The notes beneath the pieces are model-generated. The model was not told the origin of the DNA. It did no database searches and saw only the letters and a list, made by a program, of their open reading frames with translations. The position numbers and the translations under genes are program-made. Of a stretch of 64,000 nucleotides of DNA, positions 35,979-43,622 are shown one piece after another. The stretch lies in assembly GCA_963682055.1 (NCBI GenBank), contig OY821746.1:25796481-25860480 (forward strand), read 5' to 3'. Position 1 is the stretch's first letter. The number at the start of each line of letters is the position of its first letter. The DNA comes from Primula veris (taxonomy: Eukaryota > Streptophyta > Magnoliopsida > Ericales > Primulaceae).

Positions 35979-36550
35979 TGTAACGGATTTCCGTAGGAAA
36001 TGTCGTGATAAATAGAAGAATTGGCTATCACACATCGCTTAAATATGTTAGTACCAATTTGCTATATAAGTTAGAAGTATGCTCCATTTTATTTTCAATG
36101 CATTTTAAAGTCATGCGGCCCAAGAACTCATGACGAAATTGGATAAAAGCGGATAGTATTGGTGGTAGAAAGCAGATAGTGGCGGTCTAGTCGGAGGACG
36201 TTACAATTGGTATCAGAGCCGCAATCTAGCCGATATTGGGACTAGTACGAGTAAGTAAACCCCAGAAGGACGGCGTGCCCGACAAGGACGTAATGTCTGA
36301 AAGGGGAAAGAATTTAATATTCCGGATTTTCGTAGAAAATGCCGTGATAAAGAGAAGAATTTACTATTTCACATCGTCTTGATATGTGAGTAGCTATATG
36401 GTATATGATATAGCAGTATCCTCCTTCTTATCATCAATATCTTTTAAAGTCGTATGGCTCAAGAAGCAATGACGAAATTGGACCAAAGCGGACAGTATTG
36501 GTGGTAGAAATCAAATGATGACGGTATTGTCGGAGTACCGGGTCGTTACA
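35979..36550 (+). mobile_element. 5S-less Cassandra-related TRIM, copy 3
   Basis: Same insertion as 23913-24490, with the TAAAT duplication at 35974-35978 and 36551-36555. A tRNA-Met primer-binding site follows GACGTTACA at about 36206-36219. A 5-base deletion removes AACCC at the very start. Shared insertion site shows it preceded duplication of the unit. Confidence 0.85.
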
Positions 36551-37536
36551 TAAATGGTCTCAAGGATAAACAAACGTTCCCCACTTTTTGTATTTCACAT
36601 TTGATTGCTTGCAGTGAAACTTCACTATATACAAACATTAAAACGACATGAATGAAAGATCAAGAGAAGATAAATATTAGCAGTTCGAATTTGAGACATA
36701 GTAATTAATATTTTCAACACACACGTAAGTATCAAATATTTGGCGTAGTACATCAACATTGATTGTTTATATAATGTAAAATATATTAACTACAAAACAA
36801 AATGATTCACCCATAATAACTTTTTTGTTGGAAAATGAATGAGAAAAATAGATTAGGTTTTAAAACTAATCGTCCTAGCTACATGCTAGTATTCAAGAAA
36901 TTGATATGTGAAAACTGAAAAACTTTAGATGTGAACCAACTTCAAATCTAATCAATTCAACATAATGAAATATTGGAAGTCGTCTCTCGAAAAATATTCT
37001 AAAAATGATTGAAACCTAAATAACAAAATAGTAAATTGATCAAACTGAATAATAACAATTAAACTACTAAAAATCGTGTTAACATCCTAACTGTAACGAT
37101 CCGACCATTCCGCTGAACCGTCAACGTCCCTTCTACCGATAATATTGTCTATTTAAACTCAATTTCGTCCTCGTCCGCACAACTTGAAAAACCCTTGTTA
37201 TAAATGTCATATATGTACTCTCATATATGTTTGTTATGGCACCGGCGCACCACTTCACTTTACCACGAAATTTCACTCTGAAAATCTGGGTCATCGATTC
37301 TTCCCCTCATAGGACATGGCGTCCTCGTCGGCCACGTCGTCATTTAGCAGTTAACTCACCCATGATAGTCCTTATATTTTTTTCCAGATAAAGTCTCTAA
37401 TACAACATAACGACTCAACCCTCTAAGCAAACCGCCATCGTCTCCTTCTATCAACAACATTGTCATTTTTTTCCCAATTTTATCCTCGTTTCTTAGGCCT
37501 CGCCGTTTTAAAATGTCTTGTTGATAAGAAGGATAG
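36551..37536 (+). repeat. Dispersed repeat unit, copy 3, right part with TRIM relic
   Basis: 36551-37091 matches 24491-25031. 37092-37536 is the TRIM relic on the minus strand, here with its first LTR, internal segment and start of a second LTR (TACAACATAACGACTCAACC at about 37402) intact. The Tat retrotransposon LTR begins at 37537 within that second TRIM LTR. Confidence 0.75.
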
Positions 37537-38105
37537 TGATAAAGCCATAACTTTGGTCGGTCGCGTTAGGCTTTTCAACAATGATATAATAGTAAATCAA
37601 CGGTGAATAAAGGATACTTCCTGATCTTTATTATTGCTCGGATTATTATCCTTATTAGGACTATTACACTTGCTCGGACTAGTATTTCGGTTTTGACAAT
37701 TGTGCTCGATATGACTATTTAATCTCTCGTCTTGATCTTTCTCCCCTTTTATTCGGTGCTCGGCTGTCTTTTCTCGGTTTATTTCTAGAAGTGGTGTGCG
37801 TTGGTTAGTTTCTCTCTTTTCTCAACTTCTCTCTATATTTTTTGGATAGATTTTCTGGTCCTTTTCTAGGAGGGGTAGTTGGCTATTTATAGGCAACTGC
37901 GCCTTCTAGGATATTGACAAATGTCTTCATCCCAGGGATTTTCCAGACATGGGTCCCCCTTTGATTGGGCTTGGGCTTTTAATAGTAAAAATTCAATTCC
38001 TATAAAAAGTATGAGACGACCCATTTAAGTGTTGGATACCCATTTATAAGGTGGGTTGATTATTACCCAAATAGAATATTCGGGTCTGATTTTTATGTTC
38101 TATCA
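37537..38105 (-). repeat. Tat 3' LTR, complete
   Basis: 569 bp with inverted termini TGATA and TATCA. The minus strand just inside, GAGGAAGTCAGGGAGCACT, is purine-rich and is the likely polypurine tract (38106-38124). Confidence 0.85.
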
Positions 38106-38293
38106 AGTGCTCCCTGACTTCCTCGGCGTGGTTTCCATGTCGGGGGAGTCATGTTCGGTTTGTCGAGAACGTTACTTCGGTCTTGTTTTTCCCAATGCTT
38201 CACCGAGAAACGCAATAGACTCGTGACGGTTCCCAAGGGGGGGGGGCACATTTAATAATTCCTATCCTAATATCTTTCTTCGAGGAAAACTCC

Positions 38294-38300
38294 TATAAAG
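38294..38300 (+). promoter_or_regulatory. TATA box, antisense unit 1
   Basis: CTATAAAGGGG lies 60 bp before the ATG at 38354 and about 190 bp inside the 3' LTR border. A G10 run lies at 38236-38245. Confidence 0.55.
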
Positions 38301-38353
38301 GGGTGTGCTCCCTCCATAATTAGGCATTTTACTACTAATTTGCCCGTGACATA

Positions 38354-38674
38354 ATGGCTTCTTCTGGTTCTACTGGTGAGAGCTCCTTTAATTATATTTC
38401 ATATTTAGAAACGGAAATCAAGAAATCTCGTACCGCGAATAAAAAACTCGTGGCCAAGGTTTCAGACTACAAGAAAAGGTTGTCTGACATGGATTCTGAT
38501 CATCATGTGACGATGGCCGATCGGGATTGGGCCTACGAGCATATAAAGAAGCTCGAGGCTAATCTGGCTAAGCAGAAGGCAGCAAAAAGGGCCTATAAGC
38601 TTGCCTTCAAGGAGTTGCATGCTCGGTCTAAACCGAGTTCGGATGACGATGAAGAAGGCTCTTCCTCGAACTAA
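38354..38674 (+). CDS. Antisense unit 1: small coiled-coil protein
   Basis: 106 codons on the strand opposite to gag-pol. Predicted to be helical from about residue 15 to 95 (YLETEIKKSRTANKK-LVAKVSDYKKRL pattern), with a C-terminal motif KRAYKLAFKELHARSK and an acidic tail SSDDDEEGSSSN. The motif recurs almost identically in unit 2, which shows common origin and selection or recent duplication. It has its own TATA-like box 60 bp upstream. There is no perfect AATAAA after the stop; ATTAATGAAAT near 38751 is a weak candidate. No named family recognised. Extra antisense ORFs are known in Tat elements, but their function is not. Confidence 0.65.
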   Translation: MASSGSTGESSFNYISYLETEIKKSRTANKKLVAKVSDYKKRLSDMDSDHHVTMADRDWAYEHIKKLEANLAKQKAAKRAYKLAFKELHARSKPSSDDDEEGSSSN

Positions 38675-38920
38675 TTAGTCTTTTGTAATTTCTATCGTAA
38701 TTTCTCTTGAATGGGGAGTCTTCTCCTCAGTTGTAATCGAAGTTTTCGAAATTAATGAAATATTTCCCTTTCCTTGTTCTTGTCTGTTTATCTTCTTGAT
38801 GTCTTTTTGGATGACTTTAATTGGATTTAGAACTGTGGTTAATTCGCCGTAAATGCTCTTGGGAAGTTCAAGAGGTTGTATTTATTCGAGATGACCTTTG
38901 ATCTACTCCTTGTTTCTTCT

Positions 38921-38929
38921 TATAAAAGG
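38921..38929 (+). promoter_or_regulatory. TATA box, antisense unit 2
   Basis: TATAAAAGGGGACTGTCCC resembles the unit 1 promoter (TATAAAGGGGTGTGCTCCC), 57 bp before the ATG at 38978. Confidence 0.6.
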
Positions 38930-38977
38930 GGACTGTCCCAGTATTCTTTATGCAGTTCATTCTTTATTAACGAACAA

Positions 38978-39316
38978 ATGGCTTTTCCTCTTGAAAACTA
39001 TGGTGACAACCTTCCTGAATACGTTGCTCGTCTTGAAGAGGAAGTTCAGAGGGTGCGTTATCTCGAGAAGAGGGTTGCCAGGTTGTCGGTGGAAGCTCGT
39101 CGGGCCGCCGAACTAGACGAGCGATTGGATGCCCTGGAGAAGGAGCATCAGAGGTCTTTGCTCGACAGTATTCGCGCTCGTGCTCGGATCAAAGAGCTCG
39201 AGGCCTCCAGAGATAGGCAACTTGCTTCCAAGAGGGCTTACAAACTGGCCCTCAAGGAAGTGTATGCTCGGTCGAAGGGGAAACCAAATGACGAAGCGGG
39301 CCCTTCTATGAAATGA
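38978..39316 (+). CDS. Antisense unit 2: small coiled-coil protein, paralogue of unit 1
   Basis: 112 codons. The start at 38978 is chosen over in-frame ATGs from 38876 because the TATA box lies at 38921, so upstream codons would not be in the mRNA. The coiled coil is rich in Glu, Arg and Leu (YVARLEEEVQRVRYLEKRV). The C-terminal motif KRAYKLALKEVYARSK corresponds to unit 1, followed by an acidic and Ser-rich tail. A poly(A) signal AATAAA lies at 39378-39383, 62 bp after the stop. So promoter, ORF and terminator-like signals are all present within about 460 bp. Confidence 0.65.
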   Translation: MAFPLENYGDNLPEYVARLEEEVQRVRYLEKRVARLSVEARRAAELDERLDALEKEHQRSLLDSIRARARIKELEASRDRQLASKRAYKLALKEVYARSKGKPNDEAGPSMK

Positions 39317-39377
39317 TTTTATTGTTTTCATTGTATTTCCTCTTTGTGCTTCTTCTGTAACGAAGTATCAACCAATC

Positions 39378-39383
39378 AATAAA
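39378..39383 (+). terminator. Poly(A) signal, antisense unit 2
   Basis: AATAAA in ATCAATAAAGATTTC, a typical distance after the stop. Confidence 0.55.
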
Positions 39384-39419
39384 GATTTCTTTTTCTTGTT
39401 TATATCTGAATTACTTTCC

Positions 39420-39850
39420 CAATGCAATTTATTTTGACTGCGCACGCTTGTGGCCTCATTAATGCTTTTCTTGGGCCTTGCGTTTGATCTTATCCATTGG
39501 ACCTTCTTACTCTTTATATCTAGGGACCAATAAGATTTCTTGAGCCTTGTGCATAAAAAATCTTATTCACCAGAGTTTTATTGAGCTTTGTGCAAAAGAT
39601 CTGGGATATTTATTTGAACCGCTGCCCTTCCCAAAAATGACGCGTGTTTTGCTGCCATTATTACTTACCCCCTTTAAATATTGGTAAGAATCCAAGCGTT
39701 TTGTGAACAAGAGTGGCTTTTAATTACTCACGCTTTTTTAGAACCTTTGGGGAATCCAAACGTTCTTTCTTGAACAGACGTCTTTTAATTGCCATCGCTT
39801 CTTAGTACCCATTGGTGAACGGTTGCGACTCTCAATACCAGCCCTCATCT
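39420..39850 (+). other. Inter-unit region with short direct repeats
   Basis: The motif TTGAGCCTTGTGCA recurs at about 39540 and 39575. Two diverged direct repeats of about 63 bp (AATCCAAGCGTTTTGTGAAC / AATCCAAACGTTCTTTCTTG) lie at about 39690-39812. No gene; probably the promoter region of unit 3. Confidence 0.5.
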
Positions 39851-39858
39851 AATTGATC

Positions 39859-39866
39859 TATAAATA
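39859..39866 (+). promoter_or_regulatory. TATA box, antisense unit 3
   Basis: TATAAATA, 92 bp before the preferred ATG (39951). Confidence 0.55.
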
Positions 39867-39950
39867 CCTGCTTACAGCATGGTTATATCCACAATTCTTA
39901 TCATATTATTTTCCCCCATATATAGACCCTCATCTTATAATTTCCCTAAG

Positions 39951-40244
39951 ATGTCTGGTCCTTTCACCCAATCAGCATTAGCTTTGCAAGTGGAGGCCTT
40001 TGAAGCCTCCTATAACCAGGTACAAAGGCTGTTGAGGGATGCCGAGGAGGAATTGAAGGTGATGCGTTATCACCATACCGAGATGGTTCGGGAATTAACT
40101 TGGCTAAGATCCAAACTGGCTTACTGCCGACGTGCTCGTCAGGCTCTAGTCGAAGAGAATGAGATGCTAAGGGGGAACCCGACGCTGAGGGACAGGGATG
40201 TCTCTGCCGGGCCCTCTCATCGATACCGATCGACTTCCCCCTAA
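39951..40244 (+). CDS. Antisense unit 3: small coiled-coil protein
   Basis: 97 codons beginning MSGPFTQSA. The in-frame ATG at 39879 lies only 13 bp after the TATA box and so is probably upstream of the mRNA start. Helical segment at about residues 15-75 (EASYNQVQRLLRDAEEELKV, LTWLRSKLAYCRRARQAL), then a Ser/Arg tail. The start context TTTCCCTAAG-ATGTCTGG resembles unit 4 (TTTCCCAGA-ATGTCTGG), suggesting these two share ancestry at least in the leader. No known domain. Confidence 0.55.
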   Translation: MSGPFTQSALALQVEAFEASYNQVQRLLRDAEEELKVMRYHHTEMVRELTWLRSKLAYCRRARQALVEENEMLRGNPTLRDRDVSAGPSHRYRSTSP

Positions 40245-40700
40245 CCTTCCCCCTTCTTTTTTTATTTTTCTCTGCTTTTCCCCATCTTTTCCCATCTCTT
40301 TCTTTTTCTTCTTTTTATTTCTCAGTTTCCCTCATTTCTTCCTCTTCCTCTCTTATGTTTTTTTTTATACTCTGTTCTCTCGTACTTTTTATTCTTTTCT
40401 TTTCCCCTTTGTTTTTTGTTTCATTGACTTCCTTTTTAGTTGTCTGTCTCCTTCATTTCTTTATCTTCTTCTCATCTGTTTTTCTTCTGTGCCTCCTCTT
40501 TCTTTTTCCCCTTTTTTTTTTGCACCACTACGATGTAACAATCAGCCCTGTGATCCAAAGGGTTTTGTGTTACATTTAGGGTTGGTCATTTTTCTTTTTG
40601 ACTCTTCTTTCTTATCACTTCTTTTCTTGCACTCTTCTTCTTTTCCTCTTCTTGCTTTTCCTTTCTCTTTCTTCTTACTTTTTCTTTTTGGCGTCTCCTG
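40243..40700 (+). repeat. Pyrimidine-rich tract
   Basis: About 450 bp of nearly pure C/T on the plus strand follows unit 3. The frames read across it (Phe/Leu/Ser-rich) are compositional artefacts. It may be the 3' untranslated region of unit 3; on the element's sense strand it is a long purine tract. Confidence 0.7.
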
Positions 40701-40760
40701 CTCACTTGGTCAGCTGATATAGTTGATCCTTTGCCTGATCTTCTGTACTAGCTCTTCTCG

Positions 40761-40892
40761 GATGTAATAGATCTTTTCGGATGTAATAGGTTTTCTTTTC
40801 GGATGTAATAGGTTTTTATCTCGGATGTAATAGACCTTGATGTAACAGACCTCGATGTAATATTGTCTTTTGATGTAATGAACAATGATGTA
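40761..40892 (+). promoter_or_regulatory. Array of eight GATGTA motifs, probable poly(A) upstream element
   Basis: GATGTA occurs at 40761, 40780, 40802, 40824, 40839, 40854, 40872 and 40887, mostly as GGATGTAATAG. UGUA-containing motifs are known upstream polyadenylation elements bound by the CFIm complex. ATTAATGAAAAG follows at about 40904. Reads as the 3' end of unit 3. Confidence 0.5.
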
Positions 40893-41166
40893 TTCCATCT
40901 TCATTAATGAAAAGTATTTTTGCCCTTTTATTTTTGCATTTCTTTTTATATTGTACCTGTGGTTTGTTGTTTGTCTGGAATCTAGATCTTTGAATATCTC
41001 GTCTTTATTTCTTCTGCACTGTAGTCTCAGATGTCAGTAGATGTCCCCATCACTGTCAAACATATGTGCATGCTCCCTAATAGGTCAGGAAAGGTGCATG
41101 CCCCCAAGCATGTCAGGAAATATGCAATTTCCCAAGCAAGGTCATAAAATATCATATTCTCCGTTC

Positions 41167-41174
41167 TATAAGTA
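41167..41174 (+). promoter_or_regulatory. TATA-like box, antisense unit 4
   Basis: CTATAAGTACTTCT, 104 bp before the ATG at 41271. Upstream (41065-41150) there are three imperfect repeats of a GCATGCCCCCAAGCATGTCAG-like motif. Confidence 0.45.
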
Positions 41175-41270
41175 CTTCTATTTTCTTTGGTAGTTTATCA
41201 TCTCTTTTTTCTTTTTACTTCTCTCTTCCTCAGCCCTTTATTTTCTTCCGTACTATAACAATTTCCCAGA

Positions 41271-41750
41271 ATGTCTGGACCTGTGGTGAGATATCATGCT
41301 CAGATGAAGGGCTTGGACACTGAGGTATCTCGGGTCCGCCGTCGGATGGCAAGGCTTGAGAAAGAGTATGGCGTTTTGGCCTTGAGCTTGTTCGGCTCTT
41401 ATCCCGAAGAGACGGTGAAGTGGACCGAGATCTCGGCACTGAGTCGCCAGCTCGATCACTTGTTGTTACAGAGAAACCATCTGGCCAACTTCTGGTATGA
41501 TGCCGAGGAAATTTGGGACCATTCTCAAGATGAGTTTGACAACTCTCCTCAAGGCCTAGCTAGCATAATGGTAAAGAATGCTCGGCTTGTGGAGCGCGTC
41601 AGGGTTCTTACTATGGAAAATAACAGGCTCTCCTCAGAGAATGACGATTTGGTCGCCATGAACGATTCCTACCAAGCTCGGTTGAATTGTTCTGCTCGTT
41701 TTGCTTTCTCTCGGTCTGGCAGTTCGGTTTTTCCCCCTAGTGATCCTTAG
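41271..41750 (+). CDS. Antisense unit 4: coiled-coil protein
   Basis: 159 codons beginning MSGPVVRYHAQMKGL. Two helical stretches: about 12-75 (EVSRVRRRMARLEKEYG) and about 95-140 (NARLVERVRVLTMENNRLSS). The linker carries ANFWYDAEEIWDHSQDEFDN and the tail is Ser-rich. No known domain. The ORF is intact and much longer than expected by chance in a region whose sense strand is non-coding. It has a TATA-like box, but no clear AATAAA before unit 5. Confidence 0.6.
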   Translation: MSGPVVRYHAQMKGLDTEVSRVRRRMARLEKEYGVLALSLFGSYPEETVKWTEISALSRQLDHLLLQRNHLANFWYDAEEIWDHSQDEFDNSPQGLASIMVKNARLVERVRVLTMENNRLSSENDDLVAMNDSYQARLNCSARFAFSRSGSSVFPPSDP

Positions 41751-41893
41751 ATTGGGCTGGTTTTCTTATGTATTTCCTCTTTTGCCATTTGTGTTTTATC
41801 TTCTGTATTTGATGAACCAGTTGTATCTTTTCGTATCTCGTGCCTGTCTTGTGAACCATTGTAACGCTTCGTACTTTGTGCTTTTTGATTCTC

Positions 41894-41900
41894 TATAAAT
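41894..41900 (+). promoter_or_regulatory. TATA box, antisense unit 5
   Basis: CTATAAATGCTCCCTATTG, 77 bp before the ATG at 41971; similar to the unit 1 box and its following GCTCCCT. Confidence 0.55.
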
Positions 41901-41970
41901 GCTCCCTATTGCCTGTATCTCATTACCAATTTCTACCTCTCTCTTGTTTTATAATTTGCTTTCGCGTGAG

Positions 41971-42333
41971 ATGGCTCCCATCACTAGGTCTGCCTCCAAA
42001 AAGAAAGCCCTTATGGGAGAGGAGCCTACATTTTTGCTACCTCGTCCCCCTGGCTTTGGGGAGGAGGATTTGACTCCTCTTCAACTAAAAGAAATTGAGA
42101 TGTCATGGCTGAAACATGATCTCATGTGTGCTCGGACTGAAGCGAGGAGGTTTAAACAATATTGGGACGAGGAGGGCACTGCTCGTTTCAAGGCCGAGCA
42201 AAAATGCGAGTCTCAGACTTACGCCTTGAAACAGGCTGAGATGGCGATTTCTCGTTTGGTTAGGGAGAAGGAGCGTCTGGAGGAACTTTTGGCGAAGAGG
42301 GATGTTGTTATGGGGGATAGTTCGAAAAAGTAG
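41971..42333 (+). CDS. Antisense unit 5: basic then coiled-coil protein
   Basis: 120 codons, start MAPITRSASKKKALMGEE. The upstream in-frame ATG at 41899 overlaps the TATA box and is rejected. The N-terminus is basic (possible nuclear signal SASKKK). The rest is a helix with heptads (LKQAEMAISRLVREKERLEE). A poly(A) signal AATAAA at 42389-42394 lies 56 bp after the stop, so unit 5 also has promoter, ORF and terminator in order. No recognised family. Confidence 0.6.
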   Translation: MAPITRSASKKKALMGEEPTFLLPRPPGFGEEDLTPLQLKEIEMSWLKHDLMCARTEARRFKQYWDEEGTARFKAEQKCESQTYALKQAEMAISRLVREKERLEELLAKRDVVMGDSSKK

Positions 42334-42388
42334 GATGGGTGTATTTTCTTTTTCTGTTGTATTGTTTGTGTTTCCCCCTTTGTGGATG

Positions 42389-42394
42389 AATAAA
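42389..42394 (+). terminator. Poly(A) signal, antisense unit 5
   Basis: AATAAA in GGATGAATAAAACTTG. Confidence 0.55.
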
Positions 42395-42743
42395 ACTTGT
42401 CTTGCACTTGATTCTGTCCTATTTTATTTCCTGTTTGCTTCACTCTTTTATGTTGATATCATTTGATGTCCCTCAGCATACACCGAACAATATGCCCGGT
42501 TATCCCCCCGGAGAGCGTTGGTAGACTTGATGCTCCCTGCCGTCAAGCTAGAAACGGTCTTCGTCCACCTTGTTCGGTGTGCCCTTTGGGTAAGAATTGG
42601 TTTAGCGTCGAGGAACTTTAATCGGGGGACATTCTCGGTGTGATAATAGTGGTAGCGTATGTGGGAAGCTTTTCGTGGTAGGGTCCACTGGCCGTTTATT
42701 TAGGTGTAATGATGTGAACTGCCTTGGGTAGTGGGATACGCGC

Positions 42744-42800
42744 TGACGTGGCAAAATCTGAAGCGTTTATATGTTAAAAATATCAGCGGTTGTTGACTTT
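42744..42800 (+). promoter_or_regulatory. bZIP-type ACGT element and W-box
   Basis: TGACGTGGCA (42744-42753) is a classic plant bZIP-binding ACGT element. TTGACTTTT (42793-42801) contains a W-box core for WRKY factors. They lie 250-310 bp before the ATG of the large antisense gene. A CTAGGGTTT motif, common in leaders of highly expressed plant genes, is at about 42995. Confidence 0.4.
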
Positions 42801-43617
42801 TGTATGGTTGGAGAAAAGGTAAACCTCTGTTACACGAAAGGACGGTTATTATTTTATTCTTTTTGTGACTCCACTCCTTTCTATTGTGCCAAGTAATCCT
42901 GTTTTATTTTTATCACAGAATTTGCTGAAGAAAATATCTCTCTCTCTAAAGCATATTCTTCCCGCCAAAAAGGAAAAGAGTGCGGCCGCTTGATCTAGGG
43001 TTTCGTGGTTTTGTTGAAAGACTTGTTGTTGTTCGCGCTTGCTTGCTCATAATGATTACTGTAAGTGATTTTTCGTTCTCCCCCCTTCCCTCTTTTTAGG
43101 AGTTGTATTTGATTTGTCGTTGTGGTCATAGGTGTGTCGTTGGTATATGGTTCAGGTTATCTATATATGTCTGATGATTCTTATGTATCTGGTTAATGTG
43201 TGTGTGTGTGGGGGGGGGGGGGTGGCGCTCGTTATATTGATGTGGTTCTTGTTTGTGTATTTGGTTAGTATATTGATGGACTTTTGATGATGTTTGGATA
43301 GGAAATTCTGAGCCAAAGTGTGGCCCAAATTGGCACATTCGTAGAAAAGGATTTTAAGGAGCTTGCCGGAATACCTGACAACATACATATCCGGCTTCCT
43401 ATTTCTGACGAGGAGGTGCTGGGATTTGTTCCTGCCGGCGAGGTGGCTGTGCGCTCTTCGGCATTCTTCACTGGGGGTCTTCGACTGCCCTTTACAAACT
43501 GGGTGGCTTCGTTCTTTGAGGCCGTCCAGATTGCTCCGGCCCAACTGGCCCTAAATGGTTACCGTACTCTGAATGGTATCCAAAGGTTATCCGAGCTGTC
43601 CGGAATACCGATTGAAC

Positions 43618-43622
43618 TGAAG
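43618..43622 (+). other. Target-site duplication, left (TGAAG)
   Basis: TGAAG here and at 46874-46878 brackets the Cassandra compound inside the antisense gene. Confidence 0.85.

Noticed and set aside
37532..37536. Target duplication for the Tat element (GATAG)
   Set aside because: The right flank is missing because the 5' LTR is truncated at 57738, so no duplication can be shown.
38876..38977. N-terminal extension of antisense unit 2
   Set aside because: Contains the TATA box itself (38921), so the extension would not be in the mRNA.
40198..40722. 174-codon ORF after antisense unit 3
   Set aside because: A Phe/Ser/Leu translation of a pure pyrimidine tract overlapping unit 3 in another frame; composition explains it.
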